Origin: Debaryomyces hansenii CBS767
Lineage: Eukaryota > Ascomycota > Pichiomycetes > Serinales > Debaryomycetaceae
Length of the DNA stretch: 64,000 nucleotides
Assembly (NCBI RefSeq): GCF_000006445.2
Contig: NC_006049.2
Span: 1,922,001-1,986,000, forward strand
Direction: 5' to 3'
Below are positions 10,264-19,348 of this stretch, piece after piece; the first letter of the stretch is position 1, and the number at the start of each line of letters is the position of its first letter. Position numbers and translations under genes: made by a program. The notes beneath the pieces were generated by a model. It was not told the origin of the DNA. It was given only the letters and a program-made list of their open reading frames with translations, and searched no databases.

Positions 10264-13200
10264 TTACTCTTGTTTGTTAGATCTAACCCTTTGGGCGTCA
10301 TTTAATAGTTTGTCGTAAACTTCATCAACCACAGCATTAACTCTTTGGTCTTTACATTGACAATTATTATTTGGCTGATTAATACAAGCATCGCAACTTT
10401 TTTGATTTTCTATCGAATCGATAGAATCGTAATCTTCCTTTGAAGACAGTGATCCGTAATTTACATGTGTCGATCTATCATTTGCTTGTTGAGCCAGTTG
10501 TAATGATGACTTTAGGTTGACATCAGAATTGTTGGATCTTCGATTTTCAGTTTCAGTCACATCTTCTAATTTATAAATATTTTCAATACTAATTCTATTG
10601 TCATTGATGTTATCAATTAAATCAGTGATAGATTCGATTCCTTTTGCTGCAATAATAGCATCTCTCAATTCGGAGCCTGAAGGTAACACATTGAGTGTTG
10701 GCACTTCACGCTTGTTTTGTTGCTCCGAATCGAAATTATCTTTAGGGTCATTTAATTTAGTCAAGTCATTTTCACTGTTATTCCTTTGCTCAATAAAAAC
10801 ACCCCACCTATGTAACTCACCTTCTTCTTTCTCTAATTCTTTTGCATGGAGTGAAGTTTGTGAAATAGATTTCATTAATACTGGCCTACCTGTTAAGTTA
10901 TCAATAGGTACATTTTTCCCGTCAGATGACGAGTCAATAACAACCTGATGAGGCTGGAAATTTTGTTCAGGGGATGGGAAATAGCTTGGCACGTTCAAAC
11001 GTTCTACGTTATGCGGTGACAATATTGGTCCAGCCGTAATCAACTCATTAGAATTTTCATGTAATGCATCACGTCCTTGTAAGTCAATTTTTAAATTGTT
11101 GTTAGAAATACTAGCAGGATTGATTTGGCTTTGCTTTGCTGCTTCATCAGAATTTTGTTGAATTTGAGGAATATTAGCATCGTCGCCGTTGACTTTAAGT
11201 AATGGCGATGATCCAGCTTGACCAGATGCACTTTTGCCTGATTTGTATGCTTTACTACGTTCCTCAAACATATGAACAACCTTTTCTAACGATGAATCAA
11301 GCAAACAAAGTCTCAATAGAGTCTCCTTGTCTTCAAGAGACAAAGTTCCTTGGTTTCTTTTCTGAAACAAGTTATCAATATTTTGATGAAGACCTGTTCT
11401 TACTGCCCGTGTTCTTTCAATCAACGCATTAGTAATGATCTTTTGAATTTTGAAGTCTTCTTTCTTATCAGGAATCCTATCGTTCTCGATTAATAATTTT
11501 TCCGCTGTTTCCATCAATAATGAACCATCAAACATTAATTCTTCTTCGTTTGGATCTTCAGAATTATTGATGACACCCTGTGAATTCATACTCTTGTCCA
11601 TATTTCTCATCAAATAGAACGCAATTCTTTGAGACAAAGCATCAGGGATTAGGTCATAGTCCAAATCCAAGGTGAATAATGTTTTTGATAATTTGACCGC
11701 AGTATACAAAGTAGCAGCAGATCCATGATTAATATCTTTATTACCTAAGAAGGATACATGTAATAACCCTTCTATCTTTGGTAATATATCAGCAATCGCA
11801 CCAATGGATAAACTCGATAATTCATTCAAATCAAAATGAATTCTTTTCAAACTAGGAAATTGAGGTAAATATTTTTTAAGTCTTGAAATGATTCCAGGAA
11901 ATAAATCAGGCAACGAACTTAGATCTAAAAATCTTAAAGTTTTAACACAACTTAATGATCTGATCAATTCCGATGCTTGATCTATATCAGTTAATTTAGT
12001 TGAATTTAATGAAAAGAATATTAATTTCAGATTTCCCTTATAAAATGCATTTATAAAGGGGATCAACTGCCCCTTACTTAAATCATTGAACGCAACATCA
12101 ACACCAACACATTTTGATCTTTCATCCGTAATCCAATCTGCAACAATATTGGCCTTGAATTGATTCAATTCGATCGATGCTATACCTAATCTATAGGTTG
12201 ACAATCTGACGGCATTTTCAATCAAGTCTTTAAAAGTCTCATCTGACAACTTACATCCATTGATCACTAATTCTTCAATTCCACCTCTCGAGATCAAAGA
12301 CTGAATAAAAAGATTCCAGTTCATTGAAGACCGGATAAAAGATTTCTTTGTGTCTGATTTGATTCTTTGTTGTGAAATATCTAACTTTTTAATACCCTGG
12401 CTCATTGAAAGAAATTTACAAAGAAATTTCCAGCCAAGCTCATCAATTGCAACGTTTCTCAATGATAACTTTTCTACAAATCTATTGTTAACTATTGATG
12501 ATAAAAAATGTTGTAACATTTCGGTTGTCATCGTAACATTATCAAATATGATTGCATTGATTGGCGTAATTGCGATAAAATCGCTAAATGATAAAACGTC
12601 AATCAATGTTGGTTTTGGGTTCAATAATTTTAAGACTGGTAAAAGCTTCGTCTTATTTTTCAACTGTTTTAAAGTTGCCGGTATTGGTAATATTTCTCTC
12701 AAATGGCAACATCTTGTATAGATAGTTTCCAACGAGAGATTTTCAATCATGTTTTTCTCTTCAAGATCAGTATGGCCATGTACTGAACCTTCTTGGTCAG
12801 AAGTGTTCAGTTTATCAAAGTGGTTTTCATGAACATGTAATGGCTTATCAATCTCAACATTCTCCATATCATGAGCTAAAGCTTTATCAATTTCCTCCTC
12901 TTCCTCCTCTTCTTTTTGTTTCGAGTTTCTTTTCTGCTTAAATGTGCTAACTTCAAGTGCAGTTCTTCTAGCTGATAAATGTGCTTCGTTAGCATACTTT
13001 TCAGCTTCTATGAGAGCTCTTTTTTGTGCTTCAATAGCACGGCTTAGTTCCTTGTCGGAATACTTATTATCTGGCTGTAAATTAGTCTTATTTCCATTCG
13101 CATCACTTAATGAAATACCTTGCGAAAGCCTAGGCGGTGGCGCAACAATATCTTCAGGTATCAATACATTTCCTTTTTTAGGACGTCTTGAAGGAATTTG

Positions 13201-13338
13201 TTGCTGGGGGTCAAACGCCAATTTATCAACAGCGAATGTGATTCTTCTCAACTTTACATCCTTCAACTCATCTAGCGGATTATCTGACCTATTCGGGTTC
13301 TTATTTAACACGACTCTATTATCAGATGGCTTACTTGG

Positions 13339-13384
<46 letters not shown>

Positions 13385-14241
13385 GATGACTTAAATGTTG
13401 GAATCGAGTTCTTTCGTCTAGAATTTACCGGAATACCTGGAGGAGGTTTATCTACCAACGCCGTAAGATCTTGTGATGGAGGGTTATTATTATTATGAGA
13501 AGCTCCTAACAAGTTGGGATTTAGTTTAGACGTTGTAGGAGATACATTGTTTGACGACTGGCTCGAAGCAGAACCTGCAGAGTTAGACTTGAATTTGGCA
13601 GATATAGAACTGAAAAGCGATCTTTTTCCAGAAGTTGAATTCGACCGTGAAACATTGGGCGAGTTATCCAGCGAGTCCAGGAAGTTCGTGTTTGCGGAAT
13701 GCGTAGTGCTCGAGCCTGACGAATGAGGTGGTACCGGCGACACAGCAACACTACTTCTCCTTTTTGGCACATGCGTTAAAGATATATCGTATTTGTCTGT
13801 ATTAGAACTCCCAGTAGACGAGGATCTCGATCTTCCGCCCAACTTGAACAAATCTAATTTCTTCTTCTCCGGCTGTGGTTGCAGCGGTGGTGGCTGTTTC
13901 AGCTGTGTAGGCATTGTCGGATCCTGAACACTTGCTGCTGTTTTCTCTTGAGGGATGGATGGTCCGTCTGCAGAACAAACAGCAGGCTTTTCAACCGACT
14001 TTTCAGCTGGCTTCTCGCCATTCCTTTCGCCAGAATCCCTTTCATTTTCTCCTTCCACCGTTTTGTCAGTTCCCCCTTCGGAAATCCCCCCTTCGGAAAT
14101 CCCCCCCTTCTTCTCCTTATCAACCGACACCGATCCATTGTTCATCTTCTTCGTTAGCTTCTTCGATTTACCTCGAAACAACCAATCGACATCCCCGTTC
14201 GATACCCCAGTATCGTATTCATTCCCTGGTTGATCTGCCAT
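10264..14241 (-). CDS. Large LRR protein of the Gip3/Her1 type (probable Glc7 phosphatase partner)
   Basis: 1,325 aa. The N-terminal ~480 residues are low-complexity, with two GGISE repeats near residue 50, many Ser/Asn/Pro tracts and a run of about 16 Gln (about residues 287-302). At about 331-337 lies RRITFAVD, which fits the RVxF docking motif for PP1 (Glc7), followed by a conserved-looking block (SRRPKKGNVLIPEDIVAPPPRL, shortened here to its ends). Residues ~500-830 form leucine-rich repeats (LSLRNVAIDELGWKFLCKFL and similar). The C terminus is charged and disordered. S. cerevisiae Gip3 and Her1 (about 1,250-1,280 aa) are paralogs of this layout and neighbour ISU1 and ISU2/MCP1 respectively, as this gene neighbours ISU1 and MCP1. 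The family call therefore rests on both architecture and gene order; function is inferred. Confidence 0.72.
13336..13383 (-). repeat. CAA trinucleotide repeat coding poly-Gln
   Basis: About 16 uninterrupted CAA codons (TTG repeats on the plus strand) in the disordered N terminus of the Gip3/Her1-type protein. Such tracts are often length-polymorphic between strains. Confidence 0.9.
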
Positions 14242-14930
14242 CTTATATCCCGCAAATGTAATTTCTATTTATCTTATAGTATGGCCGATACGCTGTTCGA
14301 ATATTTTGCTCCAATTCGCCTTGTCTTCGATTATCTTCACTGTTGTGTCTTGGCTGGATTTAACCGCTGGTTATAGGTTTATCCGATTTGTTGATAGTAG
14401 AACACTGCTTATTTGAATAGCAATTTTGATTTACTCGGTTTCGTTCCGATTATACCATACAACTAATGATGCCTCACTTTTAGCAATATGACCACTGGTT
14501 TTTGACTTGTGGCTCTTTTTTGCCTATGATTTCTGTAGTATACTGTAATGCACTTATCATCAAATGAGCCTTTGTGTAATGTCTGCCAAGTCTTTCACGC
14601 CAAACCAGACATCCTGCATAAGTCACTCACCAGGACATTGCTCAGTGTCCGACACAATATCGAGAAATATCACCAGAGTTACATTCGATATTCTTCTCCT
14701 GAATTTGCCTGTTATGAGCGTTGCTTCATCCAGATGATTTTACGTAATCCATCCCTACTCCATATGACCAATTACGTAAGGTCGGAACCGTCATTACGTA
14801 ATATCCGATGAAATTATTAATCATCTTTATATATAAAGGCTCCACCGTCAGTAAAAGACGAATATTTTAATTAAAACCTTATCTTTCATTATAGATTAAC
14901 ATAACTTAAAATTATTAATAATTAATAACA
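14242..14930. promoter_or_regulatory. Divergent promoter of Gip3/Her1-type gene and ISU1
   Basis: About 690 bp. The ISU1-proximal part has three TTACGTAA palindromes and a CCAAT box (listed separately) and a TATATATAA box at about 14828-14837, some 100 bp from the ISU1 ATG. A short ORF (14548-14811) runs through these sites and is not credited as a gene. Confidence 0.55.
14740..14801. promoter_or_regulatory. Triple TTACGTAA cluster with CCAAT box upstream of ISU1
   Basis: Perfect 8-bp palindromes TTACGTAA occur at 14740-14747, 14772-14779 and 14794-14801. The middle one overlaps a CCAAT box at 14768-14772. bZIP factors of the Yap/HapX type bind such sites, and HapX/Hap43 acts with the CCAAT-binding complex on iron-use genes in fungi. 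ISU1 is a Fe-S assembly gene, so iron control is a plausible inference. Confidence 0.5.
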
Positions 14931-15470
14931 ATGATAAGTAGATCATTTTTGAGATTAGCTAACCCAGCTAGAAGGGCTATGCCAGCAGTTAAAAGAGTCA
15001 ACATGATGCCATCCATGGCACTTCCTACCAAGAGATTATATCACGAAAAGGTTCTTGATCACTACTCAAACCCTAGAAATGTCGGTACATTAAATAAACT
15101 CGATGTGGATGTCGGTACCGGATTAGTGGGAGCCCCAGCATGTGGTGATGTTATGAGATTACAGATACAGGTAGACGATGAGACCGGAGTTATCAAGGAT
15201 GTGAAGTTTAAGACTTTTGGTTGTGGATCAGCCATTGCTTCGTCTTCGTACCTTACGGAATTGGTCAAGGGTAAAACTATTGAAGAGGCCGTAAAGATTA
15301 AGAACACAGCTATTGCAAAGGAATTGTCATTACCTCCGGTGAAGTTGCACTGTTCTATGTTGGCCGAAGACGCAATTAAGAGTGCAGTTAAGGACTACAG
15401 ATCAAAGAGAAGCGTCAAGCAACCAACCTTAGGTCCAGAAGCTGCACAGGCTGAAACCATCGCCACATAA
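14931..15470 (+). CDS. ISU1: Mitochondrial Fe-S cluster scaffold protein Isu1
   Basis: 179-aa IscU-type scaffold on which Nfs1-Isd11, frataxin and ferredoxin build Fe-S clusters in the mitochondrial matrix. After a ~35-residue basic presequence, the domain begins at YHEKVLDHYSNPRNVG. The three cluster-ligand cysteines are present: Cys71 in APACGD (with Asp73), Cys98 in FGCGSA, Cys141 in LHCSML. The LPPVK motif recognised by the Hsp70 Ssq1 is at about 134-138. Length is slightly above S. cerevisiae Isu1 (165 aa) because of a longer C-terminal tail. ATG at 14931 follows a TATA box and AT-rich leader. Confidence 0.97.
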   Translation: MISRSFLRLANPARRAMPAVKRVNMMPSMALPTKRLYHEKVLDHYSNPRNVGTLNKLDVDVGTGLVGAPACGDVMRLQIQVDDETGVIKDVKFKTFGCGSAIASSSYLTELVKGKTIEEAVKIKNTAIAKELSLPPVKLHCSMLAEDAIKSAVKDYRSKRSVKQPTLGPEAAQAETIAT

Positions 15471-15839
15471 TAGATCATTTGACTGAGTACTGTGTATATA
15501 AGAGATTTGTATGGAATATATGCTAATTTATTGGAAGACAGGTGTAGTTGCATGGGGAATGTAGTGGACCTGGATGTGAATGAAGGTCGATCTATACGGA
15601 CTACGAATCGGTGGACAATTGATGCAATCATTCATAATTTTTTTTAGTTGTACATCGTTTTTGGTGCTTAATAATGAAATATCGTAATTTCTGCAAGTGT
15701 CTCAATATTTGGAAGAAGATGTTACGCATGAAAACTGTTATTGGCAGAGAGCGACTTGAGTCATGTGGGTGCGATGTAGTAGTACCGAATCATCCTGATG
15801 AGAAATCCGAGATCAGTCCGAATTTATTTGCAATTGTTA
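15471..15839. other. Intergenic region between convergent ISU1 and MCP1
   Basis: About 370 bp between two 3' ends. A short plus-strand ORF (15674-15868) overlaps the MCP1 end and shows no protein features. Nothing else is recognisable. Confidence 0.45.
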
Positions 15840-16763
15840 TTATACAGCTAAATAATTCACGTAATTAGTGAACAGTTTTCCTATAAACCCTTCCACCAAT
15901 GGTAAGCTCTTAAATCTTATGAGACTGATGCAACCTAATATGCTGAGTCCACCGATGAATGTATATCCTATTTTTTTATAGTTCAAGCTATATTTATGAT
16001 TTAATTTCAAATAGCCACTGACGAAATGGTAAGATCCTATCACAACCAAACCCATTAGAGCCACGTAATTGATGACATTCCCGATCTTCTCTAATCGCGA
16101 CTTGTTTAAATAGTATGTAATATAGTCCAAGTTGATCAAGCTGGAATCTCCATCAATAACGCTGGGAATCTGTCTGAATTTTGTGAAATGGTACCCTATC
16201 AATGGAAGCAACAAGTACCCCGAAAACAGCAAGGGACTCAAACCTGGTATAAGCCTCGATATCATGGACTTTCTATATCCCAAGCCAATTAGTCCTGTGA
16301 TGCCACCTAGGCCTATATCATCTCTCTCGTCATTTTTGATTACTGGCTCATAGACCAATTTGGAACGATGCTTCTCACCTTCCTTAAGGCGGCTTCTGAT
16401 AAGCCGAATCCCTATACCAGAACAAACATGACAAATGCTTGATCCAATAATTATAAGATTTTCAAAGTGTGGGATAGATTGATAAACAGCTCTGCTCATC
16501 TCAAATATTTCTTGCGCAAGCGGCATAGGCACACCCAAACCTGGAACTATAACCACAGATGTTAAGTGTAACCCGAGAAAACTTGAAAACGTATATGCTG
16601 AATATTTTTGCACCTTGAGTAAGTAGTATAGAATTTTCAGTAGTATAGGGTTGCGTTTGTGCGGCATATAATTTGGTACTCCTTTCTCCTTTGCTATTAG
16701 ATTCAAATCATCTAGCGTCATCGGTTCAGGAGATACTTCTCTAAGTTCAATTGGCGTTTCCAT
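15840..16763 (-). CDS. MCP1: Mitochondrial outer-membrane protein Mcp1 (DUF1691)
   Basis: 307 aa with about five hydrophobic segments (around residues 55-75, 100-115, 165-180, 230-250, 265-285). The pattern PHKRNP..LLKILYYLLKVQKYSAYTF, then GLHLTSVVIVPGLGVP and EIFEMSRAVYQSIPHFE, fits the Mcp1/DUF1691 family, and length matches S. cerevisiae Mcp1 (about 302 aa). Mcp1 is a high-copy suppressor of mdm10/ERMES defects and acts with Vps13 in lipid transfer between mitochondria and vacuole or endosome. Gene order supports the call: in S. cerevisiae MCP1 is beside HER1 and ISU2. Confidence 0.82.
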   Translation of the reverse strand: METPIELREVSPEPMTLDDLNLIAKEKGVPNYMPHKRNPILLKILYYLLKVQKYSAYTFSSFLGLHLTSVVIVPGLGVPMPLAQEIFEMSRAVYQSIPHFENLIIIGSSICHVCSGIGIRLIRSRLKEGEKHRSKLVYEPVIKNDERDDIGLGGITGLIGLGYRKSMISRLIPGLSPLLFSGYLLLPLIGYHFTKFRQIPSVIDGDSSLINLDYITYYLNKSRLEKIGNVINYVALMGLVVIGSYHFVSGYLKLNHKYSLNYKKIGYTFIGGLSILGCISLIRFKSLPLVEGFIGKLFTNYVNYLAV

Positions 16764-16927
16764 ATTGATACATTTACTGTATAACTTAAATACAAAGTGT
16801 AATCATAATGAGATTATAATTTATTGGCTCAGTAGAAGTACTGTATATAACGCAGTTCATAAACAACAGATAAACCGCTTGAAGAAGAGTCTACCTGTCA
16901 TACTTCAATAGAATAGAGCAAATCGAA

Positions 16928-17605
16928 ATGTCATCAGCAACATTTACACAAACCAGATCACAGGCATTGAATCTAGAGAAACAAGCCGATACATTATTGT
17001 CACGATATTCTGCATTTCAAAATTTATCTAATACAAGCTCAAGCGACGAAGAAAATGAACTAAGTGATTCCATATTCGAAAATTTACAGAAACGAGAGAA
17101 TGTTATAAATACATTGAATAGAATATCCGAAACGGACACGAATTTATCTACTTCCAAGTTACAACAATTACAAAGACATAAGGAAATATTAAGCGAACAT
17201 AAACGGTCATATGCCAAGATCAAAGGTGTTATAAAAGAAGAACGGAATAGAAACAACTTGTTATTTTCAGTAAGATCTGACATCGATGCCCATAGAGAAA
17301 GATCAACTAATAATTCAAACAATCGTGACTTGAATGCCAATGATTATATATTGGATGAGAGTGTTCGAGCAGACAATGCTAATTCATTCGCAGAGAGACT
17401 ATTGCAACAAGCATACAATACAAGAGATGAACTCTACAGCCAGAGGGCACACTTGAGTAATGCGCAACTGAGGATGATGGGTGCTGTTCTGCTGATACCC
17501 GGCATAAATGTGCTTATTTCCAGAATTAATACTCGGAGGAAGAGAGATACGTTAATATTGGCTACAGTTATTGCAATTTGCATTTTGGTATTGTTCTTCT
17601 TCTAA
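16928..17605 (+). CDS. GOS1: Golgi v-SNARE Gos1
   Basis: 225-aa tail-anchored SNARE of the GOS28 family, used in ER-Golgi and intra-Golgi retrograde fusion with Sed5, Ykt6 and Sft1. The N terminus begins with a conserved helix (TQTRSQALNLEKQADTLL), the SNARE helix spans about residues 130-195, and RINTRRKRDTLI precedes a C-terminal membrane anchor that ends the protein at FFF. Length matches S. cerevisiae Gos1 (223 aa). Three CTG codons at 17468, 17489 and 17492 fall in the SNARE helix, where Ser suits the family better than Leu. Confidence 0.93.
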   Translation: MSSATFTQTRSQALNLEKQADTLLSRYSAFQNLSNTSSSDEENELSDSIFENLQKRENVINTLNRISETDTNLSTSKLQQLQRHKEILSEHKRSYAKIKGVIKEERNRNNLLFSVRSDIDAHRERSTNNSNNRDLNANDYILDESVRADNANSFAERLLQQAYNTRDELYSQRAHLSNAQLRMMGAVLLIPGINVLISRINTRRKRDTLILATVIAICILVLFFF

Positions 17606-17972
17606 CCAGTAGCTGTATATATATATATATATATATATATGATGGTTATAAAGCAAGTGGAATCATTGAATTACTGAACATTTAATAATATGTGAGAAGC
17701 ATTTGATATGGTCTAATGGATACGGCTACATCTTGTACCTGGCATTCTTCAATCGAGATACTCACAATTGTCCGGTAGACCATTAAACTATTGGACAGTA
17801 ATATATGTGCATTATTCTATATGATCGTATAAATTTAAATACCTCTAATCGCACATACTAAATAATTTATGCGGTATGCAGTTTTTGCAAATGTGTAAAT
17901 GAACCCTTTAAATAGTTTTATGATAAGCATACTAGTGAAGATATAAAGAGACATTACGATCTATAGATCAAT
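17606..17972. other. Intergenic region GOS1 to STE18
   Basis: 367 bp: the GOS1 3' end and the STE18 promoter. It contains a TA dinucleotide run (17616-17640) just after GOS1 and an 8-bp inverted repeat, ATGGTCTA at 17708-17715 with TAGACCAT at 17776-17783. I could not fold the interval into a tRNA. Confidence 0.45.
17616..17640. repeat. TA dinucleotide microsatellite
   Basis: Twenty-five bases of uninterrupted TA repeat 10 bp after the GOS1 stop codon; likely part of the GOS1 polyadenylation region and probably variable in length. Confidence 0.9.
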
Positions 17973-18305
17973 ATGGAAGACAAATCAGAAGCACTCTCGA
18001 ACAGGATAGCAGAAATCAAATTGAGACGAATTCAAGAATTCAATTCAAGGTTGAAGGAAGCATTATTGCGTGAGAGGATACCTGCTTCTAATGCATCATT
18101 ACTGTACGTATTTATGTCACCGTTTAAAAAACAGAAGTAAAAACTAACCATTAGAATAACTAATTACGTTCAGGATACACCTGACTATATAATTCCAAGT
18201 CTTTGGAAGTTGCCACCTGAGCAGAATAAATTCAAGCAGTACGAAAGGTTTAAAAAGCAGAGAAATGCTAATTCTAATACTTCAAACTGTTGTACAATAG
18301 TATAA
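17973..18305 (+). CDS. STE18: G-protein gamma subunit Ste18 (spliced, two exons)
   Basis: Predicted join 17973-18103 and 18155-18305, giving 93 aa. Exon 1 encodes a helical segment with ALLRERIPASNASL. Exon 2 continues ITNYVQDTPDYIIPSLW, then ends in CCTIV: a CAAX box (CTIV) for prenylation preceded by a Cys suited to palmitoylation. This combination is the hallmark of fungal G-gamma. S. cerevisiae Ste18 (110 aa) has the corresponding RERITASNAC...DYTLPELW and a CC-containing CAAX end. With Ste4 it would form the G-beta-gamma dimer that signals pheromone response at the plasma membrane. Unspliced, the frame stops in the intron after 54 codons. Confidence 0.9.
18104..18154 (+). other. Intron of STE18 (51 nt)
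   Basis: 5' splice site GTACGT at 18104, branch site AACTAAC at 18142-18148, 3' site TTAG ending at 18154. The branch A is only about 7 nt from the acceptor AG. The intron carries an in-frame TAA (18138-18140), and its removal joins CT|A as a Leu codon and restores the conserved Ste18 sequence. Confidence 0.85.
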
Positions 18306-18415
18306 TATATTAGTATATATATATATTTAATAAAGGGTAATTCGAGTGAATTAGTTCACTTAGTCATTAGGAAAGTCAATATGGTCTTTTTGTATTAATA
18401 TTGATCATGTTACAT

Positions 18416-19171
18416 TCAACCTCCGAGTTGAGGTGATTCTTCTTTTTCATTAACCTTAATACTTCGTAAATGTTCAATATTTTCATTTCCTAATGTCTTA
18501 TCATCTTCTTTTTCATCACTACCACACCCACAATCATAGTCTTCGAGAATTGTAGTACAATCATACTCAGGCTTTTCTAATCTTTCGTTTACCTTATTAT
18601 GCATATGACACCCCCATAACGCCGCAGTTTTTCTAGACTTAATTTGAGGTGGATATTTAGCTAACAAGCCTTGGAAATGTCTTGCACAATCTCCACAAGG
18701 ATAGACCTGGGCAAATAAATGAATGTATTGATCTAATGTGGTTTGTTCTTGCTTGCTAGGTTCTTCCGGGTATCTTGCTAGTATAGTGTGGAACAACTTC
18801 CAAGCAGCGTTACCTAATTGTGCCTTCAATGTCTCATTGGCCATTTTCGGCATAAAAGGAGTTTCTGTGAACTGGCTATTACTGGCTTCTGGAATAATAT
18901 CATCTTCCTGAACTTCTTCTTTTGGTTGTTTGGATTGCTTCGAAGGTCTCCTAATTACTTCTGGGTTATCTATTTCATCGCTACTGGAATCTTGGACTTT
19001 TAGGTTGCTTTGTTCATTCTTGAAGTCGTAGTAGTCATTATTTTTGCTTAAATTAATCGGAGACGATTTACCGAGTGATCCCTCAGATGAGGAAGAAGAC
19101 ATAAAATATATCATACAGATAACACATAGCAGCATAAAAACTGAAACAAGGGATTTCCTAGTAAACTTCAT
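18416..19171 (-). CDS. ERV2: ER FAD-linked sulfhydryl oxidase Erv2
   Basis: 251-aa ER-lumen thiol oxidase that passes oxidising power from O2 to PDI. A short basic start and one hydrophobic signal anchor (about residues 7-24) are followed by a ~80-residue acidic linker that is longer than in S. cerevisiae (196 aa in total there). The Erv/ALR domain spans about 115-217: WKLFHTILARYP, the active-site CGDC at 159-162, ALWGCHMHNKVNERL with the FAD-binding Cys/His, and the C-terminal shuttle cysteines CGCG near 214. ATG 19171 is used because the 43 upstream in-frame residues would put the signal anchor too far inside. Confidence 0.93.
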   Translation of the reverse strand: MKFTRKSLVSVFMLLCVICMIYFMSSSSSEGSLGKSSPINLSKNNDYYDFKNEQSNLKVQDSSSDEIDNPEVIRRPSKQSKQPKEEVQEDDIIPEASNSQFTETPFMPKMANETLKAQLGNAAWKLFHTILARYPEEPSKQEQTTLDQYIHLFAQVYPCGDCARHFQGLLAKYPPQIKSRKTAALWGCHMHNKVNERLEKPEYDCTTILEDYDCGCGSDEKEDDKTLGNENIEHLRSIKVNEKEESPQLGG

Positions 19172-19348
19172 TATTACTTGGCTGATATATGCTTGAAAAA
19201 CAAAACAGATCCTTTTGAATTTCTGATTAGAAGGTATATCATACAATATTTTATCGCGTACAAAAAATTGCTGTATTCGGCCATGTAAAATTATTGGCAT
19301 AAATAAGTAGTTAATATATTTTATAGAAGACTAATATTCAAGAAGGGT

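Noticed and set aside
14548..14811. 87-codon ORF upstream of ISU1
   Set aside because: No recognisable features, and its end overlaps the TTACGTAA cluster in the ISU1 promoter; best explained as chance.
17708..17783. Possible tRNA or structured RNA between GOS1 and STE18
   Set aside because: Only an 8-bp inverted repeat; no A/B boxes with a consistent cloverleaf and no T-run terminator.
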